Part shown: piece by piece, positions 35,501 to 47,962 of the stretch | Layout of the letters: each line of letters begins with the position of its first letter | Position numbering within the stretch: position 1 is the first letter of the stretch | Translations under genes and position numbers: made by a program | The notes under the pieces: generated by a model | What the model was told of the DNA's origin: nothing | Databases searched by the model: none | What the model saw: only the letters and a program-made list of their open reading frames with translations | From: Oreocharis arfaki | Lineage: Eukaryota; Chordata; Aves; Passeriformes; Paramythiidae | DNA length: 64,000 nucleotides | Assembly: GCA_013398015.1 (NCBI GenBank) | Contig: VZRR01007857.1 | Location: forward strand, 124,001 to 188,000 | Reading direction: 5' to 3'

Positions 35501-37690
35501 CAGGCTTTGAGCTTTCAGGGCCCAAACAGCACCGTTTACCAGCACTGGTGAGGGGCCCCCCGTGGGCAGGGGGGCTTTGCCTCAGTACAGTCCTTCTCAG
35601 CCCCAGCTTATGGGGCTTCTGCAGAGGCCCTTGTTTGACAGCTTAAAGTGACTTCCTTGAGGACAGGATTCAAGGTAAAGGCTGGGTGTGTTTTGTCTGT
35701 GGACTGGGGTCTCCAGTTATTCCCGTGCTTATCTTCTCTTTCTCCCCACGTGCATTGGATGGTGCTGGGTTGATTTGTCTGCATGAGTCAGGCTCTTTGG
35801 CAAGGGGTCAGAGCTGAGTTTTGCATCCAGCTGTAAAAATATCCCTCCAGGGCATGTACACTGCACCTCTCCCCTCACATGCTTTGTGCTGCTTCCTCCT
35901 CCTTGGGAGGAAGCTAATCTCCTCTGCAGACCTCACCCATCAGAGCAGATTAGAGCAGCTTCCGGTACCTCCAGTGCTGCAGAGGAATTGCCAGGATCAG
36001 AGGTTTGGATCATAGCTGTGGAGGGATGATCCCTCTTTCTGTAAGCCTGGCTGAGAAAGGTGGCGTGCAGTCATTCTGCATCGGTGGAGTGTGCTGGAGA
36101 AGATGCACTTCCCTCTGGTCCCCAGAGCCAACGGAGCTGTGCTGGGCTTTGCTCAAATGGAAGATGCTTGTGTACACTTCTGTAAGCAATGAAGTGACTC
36201 AGGTTGCCCACTCAGTCTTCTCTTTCCACAGACTGTTCCCAGAGTCCCTCCGGATGTGTCTGAAGCATCCTAAATAAGACCTGTGCGCGCTGTGCTCCGA
36301 GGTGGAGGCTGTACTGAGCTGCTCAGAAAAAAATAGGCCATTGCTTTCCTCACACAGGCAGGCATTTAAAGAGCCTGTGCGGGAGGAGTGTGGGCATGTG
36401 GCTAAATCAGAAGTGAGGAGCTGTCCCCTCCTTTGGCACCTCACCTGCCTTCCACGAAATGGGGCTGCTGGGAAGCTGGGCTGCAGGCTGGATGGCTTTT
36501 TTTGGTTGCTTGCTTGGTGGCATTGGCTTTGTGCGTTGCTCCCACCACCTAGGAGAAATCACTAGGGAGAATCAGCTCGCTTTTTGCCTTGCCCACCAGA
36601 GTTTCCAAAATGGCTCAGGTTTTTGCCTTTTCTCCCAGAGAAGTCAACAGCAAAACCTGCTTGCCTGAAGTGGGATTAGGCATTTGCCCTTGCAGGAATC
36701 CCTGCCTTGTTCCCCTGATCCTTTCTTCAGCCAGTTGCCCAGGCAAACCATATATCTCTGTCTTCCAACCTGAGATGGTGTCTTTTCGCTAATTAAATGA
36801 GGACTATCACTTCTTTATAATTGTCAGTTGATTTCACATTAAAAAGGGACCTATAGGACCAAGAAGAACCTTATCCTCCCTCTGGGGACTGCTTTCCTTT
36901 CTATTTAAGTTTTTTTTCAGGCTGATAATTCCATCTGAAAGTCTCCTGTGATACTGTGGTAACCCTTGGATGCTATTCAAGTGCATCGTGGCCCCTGGTG
37001 TGTGCTCATTGCCTCCTAATTGCTCTAAATAAGTTGGGAATGATGAAATTAAAGTGCCATTGGTATGAGGCAGCCCTGGCACGCTGCAGTTACAGGCATA
37101 TGAGGGTTGTGGACAGATGGGGAGATGTTAGGATAATAGGTATTAAATGCAGATTTTACCCTGTTTGGGATCCCCATCTAAGCACAGTTCAGCTTCTTGG
37201 TGCAACAAGTTTGGCAGCTCCTGTGCTGGTGCCCCAGCTGAGTGTTTGGTGTGGGTTGGACATAATGAGCAGGACATAAAACTGTATGACCTCCCTTAGT
37301 TTCTCAGGGGTTCCTGGATATTGGACTCTCCAGGGACAAGGATGTGCAAAATAATCCTGACTCCACACAGTGTCCCCAGTCTGTAAATCCTGGGTTGCCC
37401 GTCCTTGGGGCAATGCGGTTCAAACTGCAACAAGTAGATCTGTGGTGCTGGATCTGTTCTGATTCATTGAACATGGCTTGTTGTTCTCTTCATTCCATTA
37501 TCTGTAATTTTGGGGTTAGGTTCAGGTTTCAAACCTGAAACAGCTGAGTTTGGGGTTCTGGTGTTGAACCAGAAGTGAGTGGGTAGTCCCCCTGCCCTGG
37601 CATGCAGGAAAGGTGGGCTGAGATCCCAGTGTGCCTGGGAGCAGCATTCCCTGCTCCTGACCTTGCCCTGCTGTGGGGACAGCACTGGCA
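32544..37690. other. Unique sequence, no gene recognised
   Basis: Overlapping chance frames occur on both strands (the largest is 32271-32945 on the minus strand). AT-rich parts lie at 34900-35100 and 36790-36930. A strong acceptor-like tract TTCTCTTTCCACAG ends at 36231 with no good donor downstream. Confidence 0.5.
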
Positions 37691-37719
37691 GGGGATATGG
37701 GCGGTGGTGGGGTTGGGGG
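37691..37719 (+). other. G-quadruplex-forming motif
   Basis: Four G runs (37691-37694, 37699-37701, 37709-37712, 37715-37719) are separated by loops of 4, 7 and 2 bases, satisfying the standard G3N1-7 rule. Confidence 0.7.
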
Positions 37720-40700
37720 CTGCCCTGGGCAGAGGCTGGGATCTGGTTGGTGTCATTCAGTAGCTGCTCTTGTGCTCTGCTCACTTGGAAATGCTGCTGC
37801 TGTTAGTGTCCTTTGCTCTGAAAGTAGCCTATTTTTGGCATATGTAGTGAAAGGGGGAGAATGATACCTTGCTGGCTGGTGGTGTTGCAGTGTCCCATTG
37901 CAGCAGAGGGGCCTGGATAAGACCTGACTCCAGATCTTCAGCAAAGGCTGTTTTGTGGCAATCTGTTCCCAGCCAGAACAGACTCATCACATCACCCACA
38001 GGGTGAAAGTCATCCCAGTGCAGCGATTCAACACTCATCCCCATGACTCAGTATCCCATCCCTGATCCTGCAGCGAGAGCTGTCTGGGTGTGGTACCACG
38101 AAGCTCAAGGAGAGCCTCTTGGCCAGAGCACCCCATTTTTGGAGCCTACAGGGGTGGCTGGTCCCAGAGCTGCAGGTGAGACTGAGCCTCATCAGCCTGC
38201 AAGGGCTTTTGTAGCCTTAGAGGTGTGCCCGGTTTTGTGATCGTGCAGTTAATAGTTTTCTGAAGATGGATGGCAGGTAGAGCACAGCAGTTTGCTTTCC
38301 AAAAAAATGCCAATCATTCTAATCACTTGCCTAAGATTTGGGTCAAGTCCAGCCACCTGGCTTTGGATAATAACTCTCCCAAGCCTTCTTGAGCTAGTCT
38401 TGTGAAGCATTGGCATTCTCAGGACAGTTGAAATGGATGGGAGGTGTTCTGACATGGCAGCCAGCTGGCCTCCAGGATGGATGGCTGCTTGCAAAGTGGT
38501 GGAAAGTTACATTTCCTCAGTCTGAGCCAAGTCTATTCCTGTAACTGGCCTTGGCTGTGACTTTGGCTTCCCTGTGGCTCGTCGGATGCTCACCCTGCGA
38601 CGTGCTCACCTGGAGGCTTTGGGTTGAGATGGCAGGATCCTTTGCTCTGGGCAGCCCTCCAGGCTCAGGGCTCATCTATCAGAGGAGTTCAAGACCTCTG
38701 AATTCCACCTGTTGCACATTTAAAGGCCAGAAGAGTAGATTTATGACTCTGGTCTGACCTACTCTGCCACAGAAGCCAGAACTTGTCCCTGGCTGATTCC
38801 TTTGTCAAGTGTAGCAACTCTGGGTGCACTCAGGCGTGTGGTTCCCAAAGACACAGGAGCTGCAGGATCTTGGCTCTGCTGGCAGGCAGCAGAGGTCTCC
38901 ATGAGGCTCCCATCTGTTCCTAGCAGGGGTGTTTGGAGGAATCCCTTTGAGTAAGAGGTGCTCCCAGAGCGCCTGGGCCTCCATGGGGTGTCACTGCCCA
39001 TTTGTACAAAGGATCATGGGCACTGCCTGGGCTGGTCCCAGTGAGTGAAAGTTCAGAGCCTCCAATACATGGTACCTCTAAGCAAACAGGAGGTGATTTT
39101 AGTGGCTGTAAATCCCTACAGGCAGGAAACACACAGCGTTTTGAGGGATTTAGGTGTAAATTCGTTCAGTTAACTTTCTCAAAAGGATCTGTGAGCTGCA
39201 AGGTAGTCAGCACAGTGCCACTTGTGCTTTCCAGTGGGCCAGTCTCCCTGGAGCCCAGCACCCTGCAGTGTCCTGGTTGTGTTCAGGGGTGTGCTCCCAC
39301 CCTTTGCTGCTGACTCCTCTGCTTGGTTAGAAGTGCTCCCAGTTGCAGCCCCTCCACAGCTGAGCTCACAATGCAGCATGTGGAAATCTCAACACGAGCA
39401 AAGGTGAGTGTTGTGACCTTGAGATCCAATCCCAGTGCATCCTTTTCTCCTCGTCTTGCCTGCATGTCTGTCAGATGATCTCTGCTCTTCCTCTGCTTCC
39501 CCTTGCCTTGGCCACTTCCAGGAGATGGCTGTCTCTGGGCCCTGTGCCTTAGGCAGGAATAGGTCTGTGCCAGCTCCCACCAAGAGCCATCCCCTTCCCT
39601 GCATGGCTGAGCACGGTACAGTACATCCCTGGACCTGCAAGGAAAAGTTCCTGGTGACTTTCATCAGGAAGCAAGCTGGGTACTTCCCCAGGACCATGGA
39701 AGAGGGGAAGCACAGGGCAGGGCTGGCTCATCTGTGCCAGCACATTGGGTTTTGGCCTGTGCTGAAATTGGCTATTCCTGCCAAGCGTGGAGGAGGAGGA
39801 AGGAGCAGTGCTGGGTGGAAAGCCCTGGTGAGCTAGGCTTGGCATGGGTGTGGGAGGAGGGAGGGAGCAATGCTGACTGCTCCCAGAAGGAGCTACAGGA
39901 GCTGTCACTGTGTCACCCCCTTTTTGGCAGCCCCAGCCTACTTGGCCATCAAGTGCAGTTAAAAAGGCCGAGCAGGCACTAGGACTTGGTTTGCCACCAG
40001 AAACTGCTTGATGCTGTAGGCAGCTGCCTTCTTGGTCTGTGTCATGCAGGGTCTGGGGGTGTATTTGGGGAGCAGATCCCCTGGAGTGCTGTCCTGGTGG
40101 TAGTGGTGCAGTTTGTCACATGAGAACTCTGCTAACTGGGCCAAGCTTCAGTATTTTGTGGGCTTTGCATCCCCTCCAAGCAGGGCAGTTTCTGACCCCG
40201 GCTGGTGCTGAGCAGAGCAGGCTGCTCCTGGTCCCCAGGTGCCCAGAGATGTTCTGGCATTGCCTGGCAGGGCAGTGAGTGGAAGGAAGGGCTTGTTTTC
40301 CCATCTTGATTCCTTGTGGCTAAGATTTCTTTCGAAGAGCCTTTCACCCAGAGGTGAAGTCACTCACCATGGCCGCCTTTAGCAGCTGCTTCTCTGCATT
40401 GTGGGTTGTAAATGTCCCCTTAATTTAGTGCCTGCAGTGCACTAAAGCAGCAACCTTAGCACAGCCTCTGCATAATAACCAGAGAGGCTCTGGATCCTGA
40501 GCTCTGACACACAGCGCTGTCCTTGACTGCTGTAGTCCCAGGGGCTGATGTCTCCTTTACCCTGGGTGCCTCGGCCTCCCCACCACTTGCTTTTGAAAGA
40601 TAACTCCCTGGAAAATAGAGAGATTTGGTCTAGTCCAGCTGGGCAGGTCAGTCCAGGCAGTAATGCACTCGCATCCTAAATGTTTCAGTTCTTTTGGCTA

Positions 40701-41680
40701 CACTTCCTGGTGAAAGGTGGCTTTTTCTCCTTCACGAAAGAGGATAACAGCTCTGACCTTGAGGAGAGAAATGATGAGGGTTCAGAGTTCTCCTTCTTTT
40801 TTTGTTGCTATTTTTCTTGCAAAATATTCTAGTTGAGAGGGGCTTTTTGCTTAAACAATTTATACCCAGTGGATAGATTTATTCTGTTCAGCTGCCAGCC
40901 ACAAGAAAGCCTTGTTATTCCCTGTGGCATGGTTTGTTTTTTTTTTCCCCCCTCAATACTCGTAAATACTCTTTGCTAAATCTGAGTTTTTACTACTTGA
41001 AGCATGAGGGACCGGGTACTCCTGCCCTATTCCTGATGCTGGAGGAGTCATCAATTGCCTCTTTTGCTGCCCTGACCCTGGATAACCTGAGTGGTGCTCA
41101 GGATTGGTTCTTAAATATCCGTCTGTCTCCCTGTGCCTGATCCAATTCTGCTCCCTTGTTATTTCCATCTCTCAGGGATAAAGGATCTGCAAAAAATTGC
41201 TTTTTTGAACATCCTGGAACCAAGAGGTGCTTTGGAGGCAGCACTTCCGAATCCCACCTGGCTGCTACTTCCCGTGCCTCTGCTCCCAGCCAACACCCTG
41301 CTGTCCTGGCTTTTAGGAGGAACTGGGCAAAAAAAAAAAATCATTATTTTAATGGAGGAGAGGAAAATGTGGAAGTTTGGTTTGAAGTTATTTGAGTGAA
41401 TGTGGCAGAAATGCAAGGGCTTGACAGCAGAGTTGGTTTAGATTGGGGTAGAAAAGAAATGAGGACACGTAAAGTGAAAAGCGGGCTCAGAGGGAGGGGA
41501 AAAAAGGCAATGTTTCCTTTCAAACACATAAAACCTGGCTGCTTAGATGCTGATGGATCACTTGATACTCTTTGTGAAACCATTCCATTTGACAAGGCCA
41601 GTTTTCCAGCCGGAACTGTTGCTGGTGGGTTTGGCTGTGGTAGCTCCTCCTATCCCTGGTGCCTGCCTCAGTTTCCCTTT
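37720..41680. other. Unique sequence, no certain gene
   Basis: At 39360-39403 a CCCCTCCACAG acceptor-like site is followed 44 bases later by a consensus AAG|GTGAGTG donor, which is weak evidence for an exon. T-rich runs lie at 40797-40815 and 40938-40952, and an A run at 41330-41340. No repeat or domain is recognised. Confidence 0.45.
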
Positions 41681-41915
41681 ATGGAATCACAGAATGTTTT
41701 GGGTTGGAAGGGACCTTCAAGGCCGCCTTGTCCCAACTCCCTGCCATGGGCAGGGACACCTTCCACTAGACCATGTCACTCCAAGCCCTGTGCAACCTGG
41801 CCTTCAACACTTCCAGGGATGGGGCAGGCACAGCTTCTCTGGGCAACCTGTGCCAGGGCCTCACCACCCTCACAGGGAAGGATTCCTTCCCAATATGTAA
41901 TCTGTTCTTCCCTTG
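41681..41915 (-). mobile_element. CR1 LINE, 5'-truncated, 3' end intact
   Basis: The plus strand begins ATGGAATCACAGAATG and continues with GGGTTGGAAGGGACCTTCAA, CTGCCATGGGCAGGGACACC, TTCCACTAGACCA and CTCTGGGCAACCTGTGCCAG. This is the reverse complement of the CR1 3' region, ending in its octamer-type tail, so the element lies on the minus strand. It fades out after 41900 and no ORF2 sequence is present. CR1 is the dominant LINE of birds and other sauropsids. Confidence 0.95.
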
Positions 41916-43429
41916 TTTGCAGATTTTCCATGAGATTTGAGGCACTTCAGGTGCCTCATCTCTCCCTTTCCCGGGGTGGGCTGGTGCAGGGAACCCACAT
42001 GGTGCTGGCAGCACCCTCCTTGCTCAACAGATTTAGTTGAGGTCTGGGCCGAAATCCCCAAACTCATTGCAGTGGTGAGCCTGAGACAGAGCATCCCTCC
42101 CCTGACAGGCAGCTCTGTCTCTCTATGCTTTTAGTTTCTCTGGAGCTCAGATTCTCAGCCTCCTTACCTCTCCACTAGTGCAATGTTTTAGGAACAGATG
42201 GGCTTAATTTCCGATTGCCACCCCCTGAACTTGGGAGGAGGCTTGAGTTTGGAGCCAGTCTGCCTCTTGTTCCGTGCGAGTCCATCCAGCAGGCTCCTGT
42301 CTACCCCTGTGGACACAGAGCCAAGGACCCGGCAAATTCCCCTCTCTGTGACTAGAGAGGCTCTCAGAAGTAAGATTTTCTCTCTCAGTGGATAAATTCG
42401 TCTCCATGTTACCTTAGCCGTGGCAACAGCTGAGCATCTTCTTATGGGTTGATACTGTTGAGATGCTTAGTCTAAGCTCCATCTAATCCTCTTTCAGGGA
42501 GCTATCAGGCTGGTGATCTCCTACAAACAGGTTTTCCGACACCACCCTCGGCATTTTGTGGTTTGTGATCGTGCTGGAAGGGTGATGGTCCTGCTGCATC
42601 TCTGCTGCTGCCCCTGAGCTGAACCAGAGGTGAAAGGGAAAAGAAAATGAACCCACAAGCTTCTAACCTGAACTCTGGTGGATTTTGGGTTTAGGTATCT
42701 ACTCCTGCTTTCACGGGGTGTTGTGGCATGTGATTTCCTTATCCAGCTTCTTGTGGAGCCTAAACCAGTTTTTTATAACTGTGATTTTGTGTTGCATTAA
42801 AGCTTTGGGGTGTTTTTTTTGAGAGCACCCTCCTGAATCTGGCCTGTTGTGCTTCTGCCGGTGTATCCTGGGAATCCTGTCACTCTTTGGGAATCAATAT
42901 GTAAAGCAGATTTGAAATACTTCCATTCCTCTTCTGTGTGTTGAGGCCCCAAATTCAAGGCAGAATTTAGAGGTGTTGGAATGTGCTTGAAAACTCTTGG
43001 CCTGTTGTATTTGGCAATCAAAACCTGATTCCTGCTTGCTGAGTGTGAGAGCCTTGTGTGTGGTTGCCCACCGTTATCACATTGTCACCCAGGCATCTGT
43101 GTATGGGGACGGAGTCACCTGGCAGTGATGCTGGCACAAGGCAGTTGTGGGGACTGGCACCCAGGGCATGGGAGAGAGGCTATGGGATTTGCTGTTGGTA
43201 AGATATGATCAGCACCAACGTGGTAGCTGGGCCTCAGCCCTGGGATCTGGTTCTGACCAGTTTGGGGATGACCATCATCGCTCCTGGAGCAAGGTGAGCA
43301 AAGCCCAGTTCTGCCACTGGGTGGGCTCCCCGCAGGGAGCGATGGCCAGCGGTGGGAGTGAGCAGTGCCTCTGGACAGGGCACGTCCCTCGGCACCTCTT
43401 CACACTGTCCCCTTCCTCCTGTTTTGCAG
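41916..43429. other. Unique sequence between CR1 and candidate exon
   Basis: A pyrimidine-rich acceptor-like tract (41901-41922) lies at the CR1 edge. 42600-43020 is AT-richer. No gene is recognised; 43401-43429 is the pyrimidine tract and AG preceding the candidate exon. Confidence 0.5.
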
Positions 43430-43599
43430 GGCTGTGTGTCTGGGGCTGAGCCAGGTGCCCCCTGCTCCGTGCTGGGTCCCATGAGACGGGCAGGACCACC
43501 CTGTCCCTCGCGCCCGGGGCCGCAGCACCCGGCTCTGCCCCCGCTGCACGGGAGCCCCCGCCAGCCCCCACAGCAGAGCTGCAGAGAGCTGCTGCCACG
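43430..43599 (+). CDS. Candidate internal exon, product unknown
   Basis: A pyrimidine tract (CCCCTTCCTCCTGTTTTGCAG) ends in AG at 43428-43429 and a consensus donor CACG|GTAAGT starts at 43600, giving a 170-base exon. Only one frame is open all the way (first codon at 43430). It would encode about 56 residues rich in Pro, Gly and Arg with six Cys and no domain I recognise; the other two frames stop early. The interval is CpG-rich (43500-43570) compared with its flanks, as seen in some first or GC-rich exons. An internal ATG at 43481 could also be a start. Splice signals and CpG content are seen; that it is transcribed is inferred, and a non-coding exon is equally possible. Confidence 0.35.
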
Positions 43600-43858
43600 G
43601 TAAGTCCTGGGCTTTCGCTTTCCTTTCCCGGGACACTTCCCTGGAGACTGATGTGCTCCAGGTCGCTGTTCCTGTTGACTCCACGTGCGTCCTCCGGCTG
43701 CAGTGGGGTCACAGCGTGGGGTGCGTGCGCCGGCCTGCAAAAAAAGGCTCTGAGGGAACAGCTTATGCACCAAAAAAATTCAGGTTTCAGTCAACAGACT
43801 CAGCTCACGAATTCAGGTTGTATTTAGCAAGTGGCTTTGGCTGGGGAAAAAAAAAGTG
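43600..43858. other. Short GC-rich then AT-rich sequence
   Basis: CpG-rich sequence continues to about 43740 (CACGTGCGTCC, GGGGTGCGTGCGCCGG). After that the composition becomes A-rich up to the inverted-repeat element. No frame is recognised beyond the candidate exon. Confidence 0.4.
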
Positions 43859-43965
43859 AAACACTGAAAAGTTTGATTTTGACATTTTCAAAATGAAACC
43901 TTTCAGCCATCTGTTTCAAGATGACATTTCATTTTGAATTTTTTCTACACTTTTTTTTCAGTGTT
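43859..43965. repeat. Imperfect inverted repeat, MITE-like
   Basis: AACACTGAAAA (43860-43870) is the exact reverse complement of TTTTCAGTGTT (43955-43965). Inside these, TTCAAAATGAAA (43887-43898) is the exact reverse complement of TTTCATTTTGAA (43927-43938). Together they form a nested AT-rich hairpin of about 107 bases. Related-looking words (AAAATGAAAG, AAAATGTTTCATT) continue to about 44035. This fits a decayed miniature inverted-repeat element; no target duplication could be defined. Confidence 0.6.
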
Positions 43966-45639
43966 GGGGGGGAAGCCACCTACAAACAAAATGAAAGCTT
44001 CACTTCAGCCCAAACAAAATGTTTCATTCAGCCCCAGATTATTACTGGGGCTTTAAAATTTGGCAAAGAAAAATAATTACTTTGGTCATCCTGAATTACT
44101 TTCTCTGTTTAATCACCAGGACAAAAGACAAGCGTGTGAGGGAGTGGGAGCTGTGGGGCCCATAGCACACAGTATGGGGGGTTTTGAGTGGGAGTTTGGG
44201 AAGAGCCTGTGGTGGCAGAACATGTTGTACCAATGACTTGGGTGATGGCAGGAGCCTGCGGGAGCCAATTTTAGCTACGGCAGAAAGCTTGTGCTAGAGA
44301 GGAGAGTGTGCTGTGCTGAGCCCACCTGGAGTCAGCATCCTCCCAGGCTGTGGGGGTGGCCCCCGTGTCCGGACCTGTGCTGGGTGCCAGAGGTGCGTGG
44401 CAGGTCTCACCCAGTGCCATTCCCTCCCTGCAGAGCAGCATCTGTGCCTGTTACCTGTTTTCTCCATCTGTTGTTTGACAAAGTCCAGTTTGGGGAGATA
44501 AATGTGAAACAGAAGGGACCTTCTGGTCTGCCCAGAAGGTTTTTGTAGCTCTCTTTGCACAGGAGAACTCTGGAGATGGACGAGAGAAGGGACTGGGGGA
44601 GAGCAACACCCTCTCTGTGGGGCTGCAGGAGAAGCTGCATGGGCTCCTCTTGGCCCCCTTATGGCAAGGAGGAGGTGACCTGACCATGTGTCCCAAATCC
44701 CATCACTGCCAACACCTGGGTAGCTCTTCTACCACACAGCTCAGCTGAGACTCCCCAGTTAGAGAAAACAGTTGTGCTTTTCATTTACCACACCCTCTCC
44801 ACCCCCTCTGTCCCAAATGTGGCCTTATCCAGTCACATAGAACTGCTCGGTGTGGAGGCAAGTGTTGGAAGGGAGCTGTGCTTGGTGGGGGCTGCTGGAC
44901 TCCTTGGAATGGGGCTGTGCTGGCTCATGCCCTTTGTCAGGAAGGAGGAATGGAGGGCTGAATTGTAGAAGGGGAGTAGGAGAGCCCCAAAATCATGCCA
45001 TAAACAAAATCTGTGCAGCAACACGGGGGGCTGCAGGAAGGCATCCTGTGCTGATTTCCTGGGAGGAGTGTGCTGCTGGCTCATCCTGGCTCCCCACAGC
45101 CTGGGCGTGCAGGACTCCCACTCCAGCAGGAAGGCTTCAAACACAGCATTCCAGGCAGGTGTCTGGGAGCGTGGTGGGACAGCAGGTGTTTGAGATCTGT
45201 TCACGTGTGCTCCCATGCTTCTGTCAGCACCGGCTCCCTGCTGAAGTGTTGTAGGGTTGCTGCCTTTGTTGCAGCCGAAAAAACTGGCTGTTCAGAGATA
45301 CGTGAGATCAGAAGGGATCAGGGTTGCTGCAGGTCTGAAATCAGTGTCTGCCCTTGTTTGGAGGGGAGGTGGTCGTGCCCAAACCTCTGTGGGCTGTTTT
45401 AGAGGTGGCCATGACCCCAGGGTGTGAGTGGCAATGCTGGAGAGGGTGGTAGGACCTTGTCCCTGTGGAGTTACCCCACAGGGAATCCCTCCACCCTGCT
45501 TTGGGAGGGTCTTTCCCCAGGCTCTTACTGGAAGCCCCTGAAATCTCCTGAATCATGTACCTCTGGGTTTGCATTTAGTATTCCCACCTTCCCATTCTCT
45601 TTCTCTGTTTTCATTTCTCCCTCTTTTCCCCTGTCCCTC
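43966..45639. other. Unique sequence, no gene recognised
   Basis: Possible continuation of the AT-rich repeat lies at 43980-44080. The rest is GC-rich with overlapping chance frames. Confidence 0.45.
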
Positions 45640-45790
45640 CATCTTTATCAGTAGCTAATGAAACAGGCAGGGAGAAACCCAATTCGTACAGTAATTAAAT
45701 TTACTTAGAGGGTATTCAGCTGGAGTAATGAGAAGTTTAATTCAATGATTAGTTTTTTCTTTCATTAATTAAAAATGGAACAACGGTGCA
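45640..45790. promoter_or_regulatory. AT-rich block, possible conserved element
   Basis: It contains ACAGTAATTAAATTTACTTA, GTTTAATTCAATGATTAG and CATTAATTAAAAATG, with many homeodomain-type TAAT cores in 150 bases. Function is inferred from motif density only. Confidence 0.3.
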
Positions 45791-47962
45791 GTTACAGTGG
45801 GCTGCATTGATCCTCCTTGTGGAAAGCTGCTGATGGAGGAGGAGGAGGAAGGAAAGCTTCTCATTTTATCTTCTCTGGATGCTCTCCCCACGCACAAATG
45901 CCGGTATTGTCCCCTGTTCCCAGCTGATCCCTTGCTCAGGTGTCCCTGAGTGACTCTAGGTAAGGGGTGCTTGGGGTGATGATGAGGAGAGCAATGGCAC
46001 AGCCCCCCACACGGGTCCTCTCCCTGATCTTGTCCCCAGCCTTTCAGTTTAAAAAAGGATTTGAAATATTTGCTGTGGGTGGAAGATTGAAAAGCAGGTC
46101 CCAGCCCACGAGAAGTTAAGGGTGGGAGAGTTGTTTTCCATCCTTGCTGAACAGATTTTGATCCATTTAAATATGTTAAACTCATAAACATGTTTTTAGT
46201 ATTTTAAAATAAGTGATGTGTGAAAGCAAAAAATAAACCAAATAAGTAATTTCCAATTTCTCCAATGCCTTCTGCAGGCTTTTGAGCAATGTTAGGACCT
46301 CAGATGTCCTTTGAAGCATGATTGGGCAGGTTCTATTCACCTAAAGTAGCATTTGTGTGCTCCCAGTTTTGACACTGAAGGGCTTTTCATGGTAGCTTTG
46401 GGGATTGTTGTAAGATGTGCTAATGTATGAGTTCATGAGGAGGAGTAGACAGTACCAGGAATAACCCCCCAAAGAACCATTAATTGGTGTTACAGATCCT
46501 GTCTGTGCAGGAGCTGTATGCATAAGGGGGCTGGGCAGGTGAGCAAGTGCTGCATCCCCCTCACCTGTGCCCTCCCTGCCCACGTGTCTGCCAAGTCCTC
46601 TGCTCGTGTGGGGGCCCTGTGATGGTGAGAATTAGCTAAGGGCTGGGGCAGCAACACCTGGGTTTGCAGCCAGTGAGAGCCAAGAGCACTCAACACCTCT
46701 GGGAACAAGATGCTTTAGCTTTTCTTGGGTTATCTGGGGTGATAACTGCTTCAGGAAAACTGGTGGGCAAGGGAGAGGCTCCAGGCCAGCCCAACACTGT
46801 GTCCCTGTGCTGGGAAGACAGAGTCCCATGTGGGACTGGAGCCCCTCCAGCAGTGTTCGTACCTCCTTGAGGCTCCTCTGTGCCTCCTGTTTGTGCAGTG
46901 GCTCAGGATTCAGAGAAGTCTCTTTTTATGCCAAGAAAGGAGGAATACATCCTCCTGCTTTGACCTCATCTCCTGAAACAGCAAAAATTGTGATGGGAAA
47001 TGGTTTCTGGCAGGAGAAGAGGTGAATGTGGGGCCCTTCTTTCCACACCTGCAGGAGGGTTGCAGCTGAGCTCCTCAGCCGAGCCACGTGCTGGAGACAG
47101 TGGTGGCAGTGGGAGGGAGCCCCAGGCTGGGTAAATTGTACACCCCAGTGCTGGCAGCCTGTGCACCCCTCAGCTGGACCGAGCTCCTGGCGTCTCTCAG
47201 GGCTCAGTCTGTTGTCCCCAGGGCTTGTGGCAATGCTTCGGGCTGACCCTGGCTGTAACACAGCCTCTCCAAACCCCAGTACATCTATGGGAGAGCCCTC
47301 AAGGCCCTTGGGTCTGTGGGATGCAGTGTCCCCCAGTCTGAGCCTTGTGCCTCATTGCTGGGGTCCTGAGCTGCAAGAGCCTTTTGCAGCTCGGTGCTTT
47401 GGTGATGTTTTGCAATTCCTGTCCTCCGTGAAGCATTTGGCTGTGATACAGGGATGCAGCCAGGGACTGAGCTGCCTGGGGAGGCTTATGGAAGGAGGTG
47501 TAAGCCTGTGCTGACCAGTGAGTGATATCTAGGCTCGTAGTCAGCTGCAGCACTGCCTTACAACAGTGTTTTTCCAAGGGGTTTTGCATGCATGTGCTTC
47601 TTCAGAGATCACTGCAAATGATTCCCAAGTGCTCTGGCCCAAATCTGTCCTGGTAGCTGTCAGCAGATCAATGCTCTACTAAGTACAGACCTGCTCTATT
47701 TCCGTGGGAAAATGGCTCTCTTAAGCAGTTCATTTTGGGCCTTTCAGCAGCAGGGCCACTAAATTTTGGTAGTTGTGTTTTTCTGTCTGTTACAGCCTGA
47801 TTTATAACTTCTAAATATCAGCTTGGATGAAGATTAAGCTTTGCCTGTGCTCAGTTTTGGGAAGGAGAGAGGGAAAAGCATTCACAGCTTTTTAATTTCT
47901 CTCCTGCTTGCCTCTCAAATGCTGAGTTTAAAGCCCTAATTTTGGTTTCATTTTGCTCACAG
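45791..47962. other. Unique sequence, no gene recognised
   Basis: An AT-rich part lies at 46160-46270 and otherwise GC-rich chance frames. 47935-47962 carries a branch-point-like CCCTAAT and pyrimidine-rich tract ending in AG. Confidence 0.5.

Noticed and set aside
36210..36300. Plus-strand exon after TTCTCTTTCCACAG at 36231
   Set aside because: No consensus donor follows within a reasonable distance.
41901..41950. Exonised CR1 edge (acceptor at 41922, donor-like CAG|GTGCCT at 41950)
   Set aside because: The exon would be only 28 bases and the donor is poor.
41396..42040. 214-codon plus-strand frame
   Set aside because: It runs antisense through the CR1 3' end, so a large part is retrotransposon sequence.
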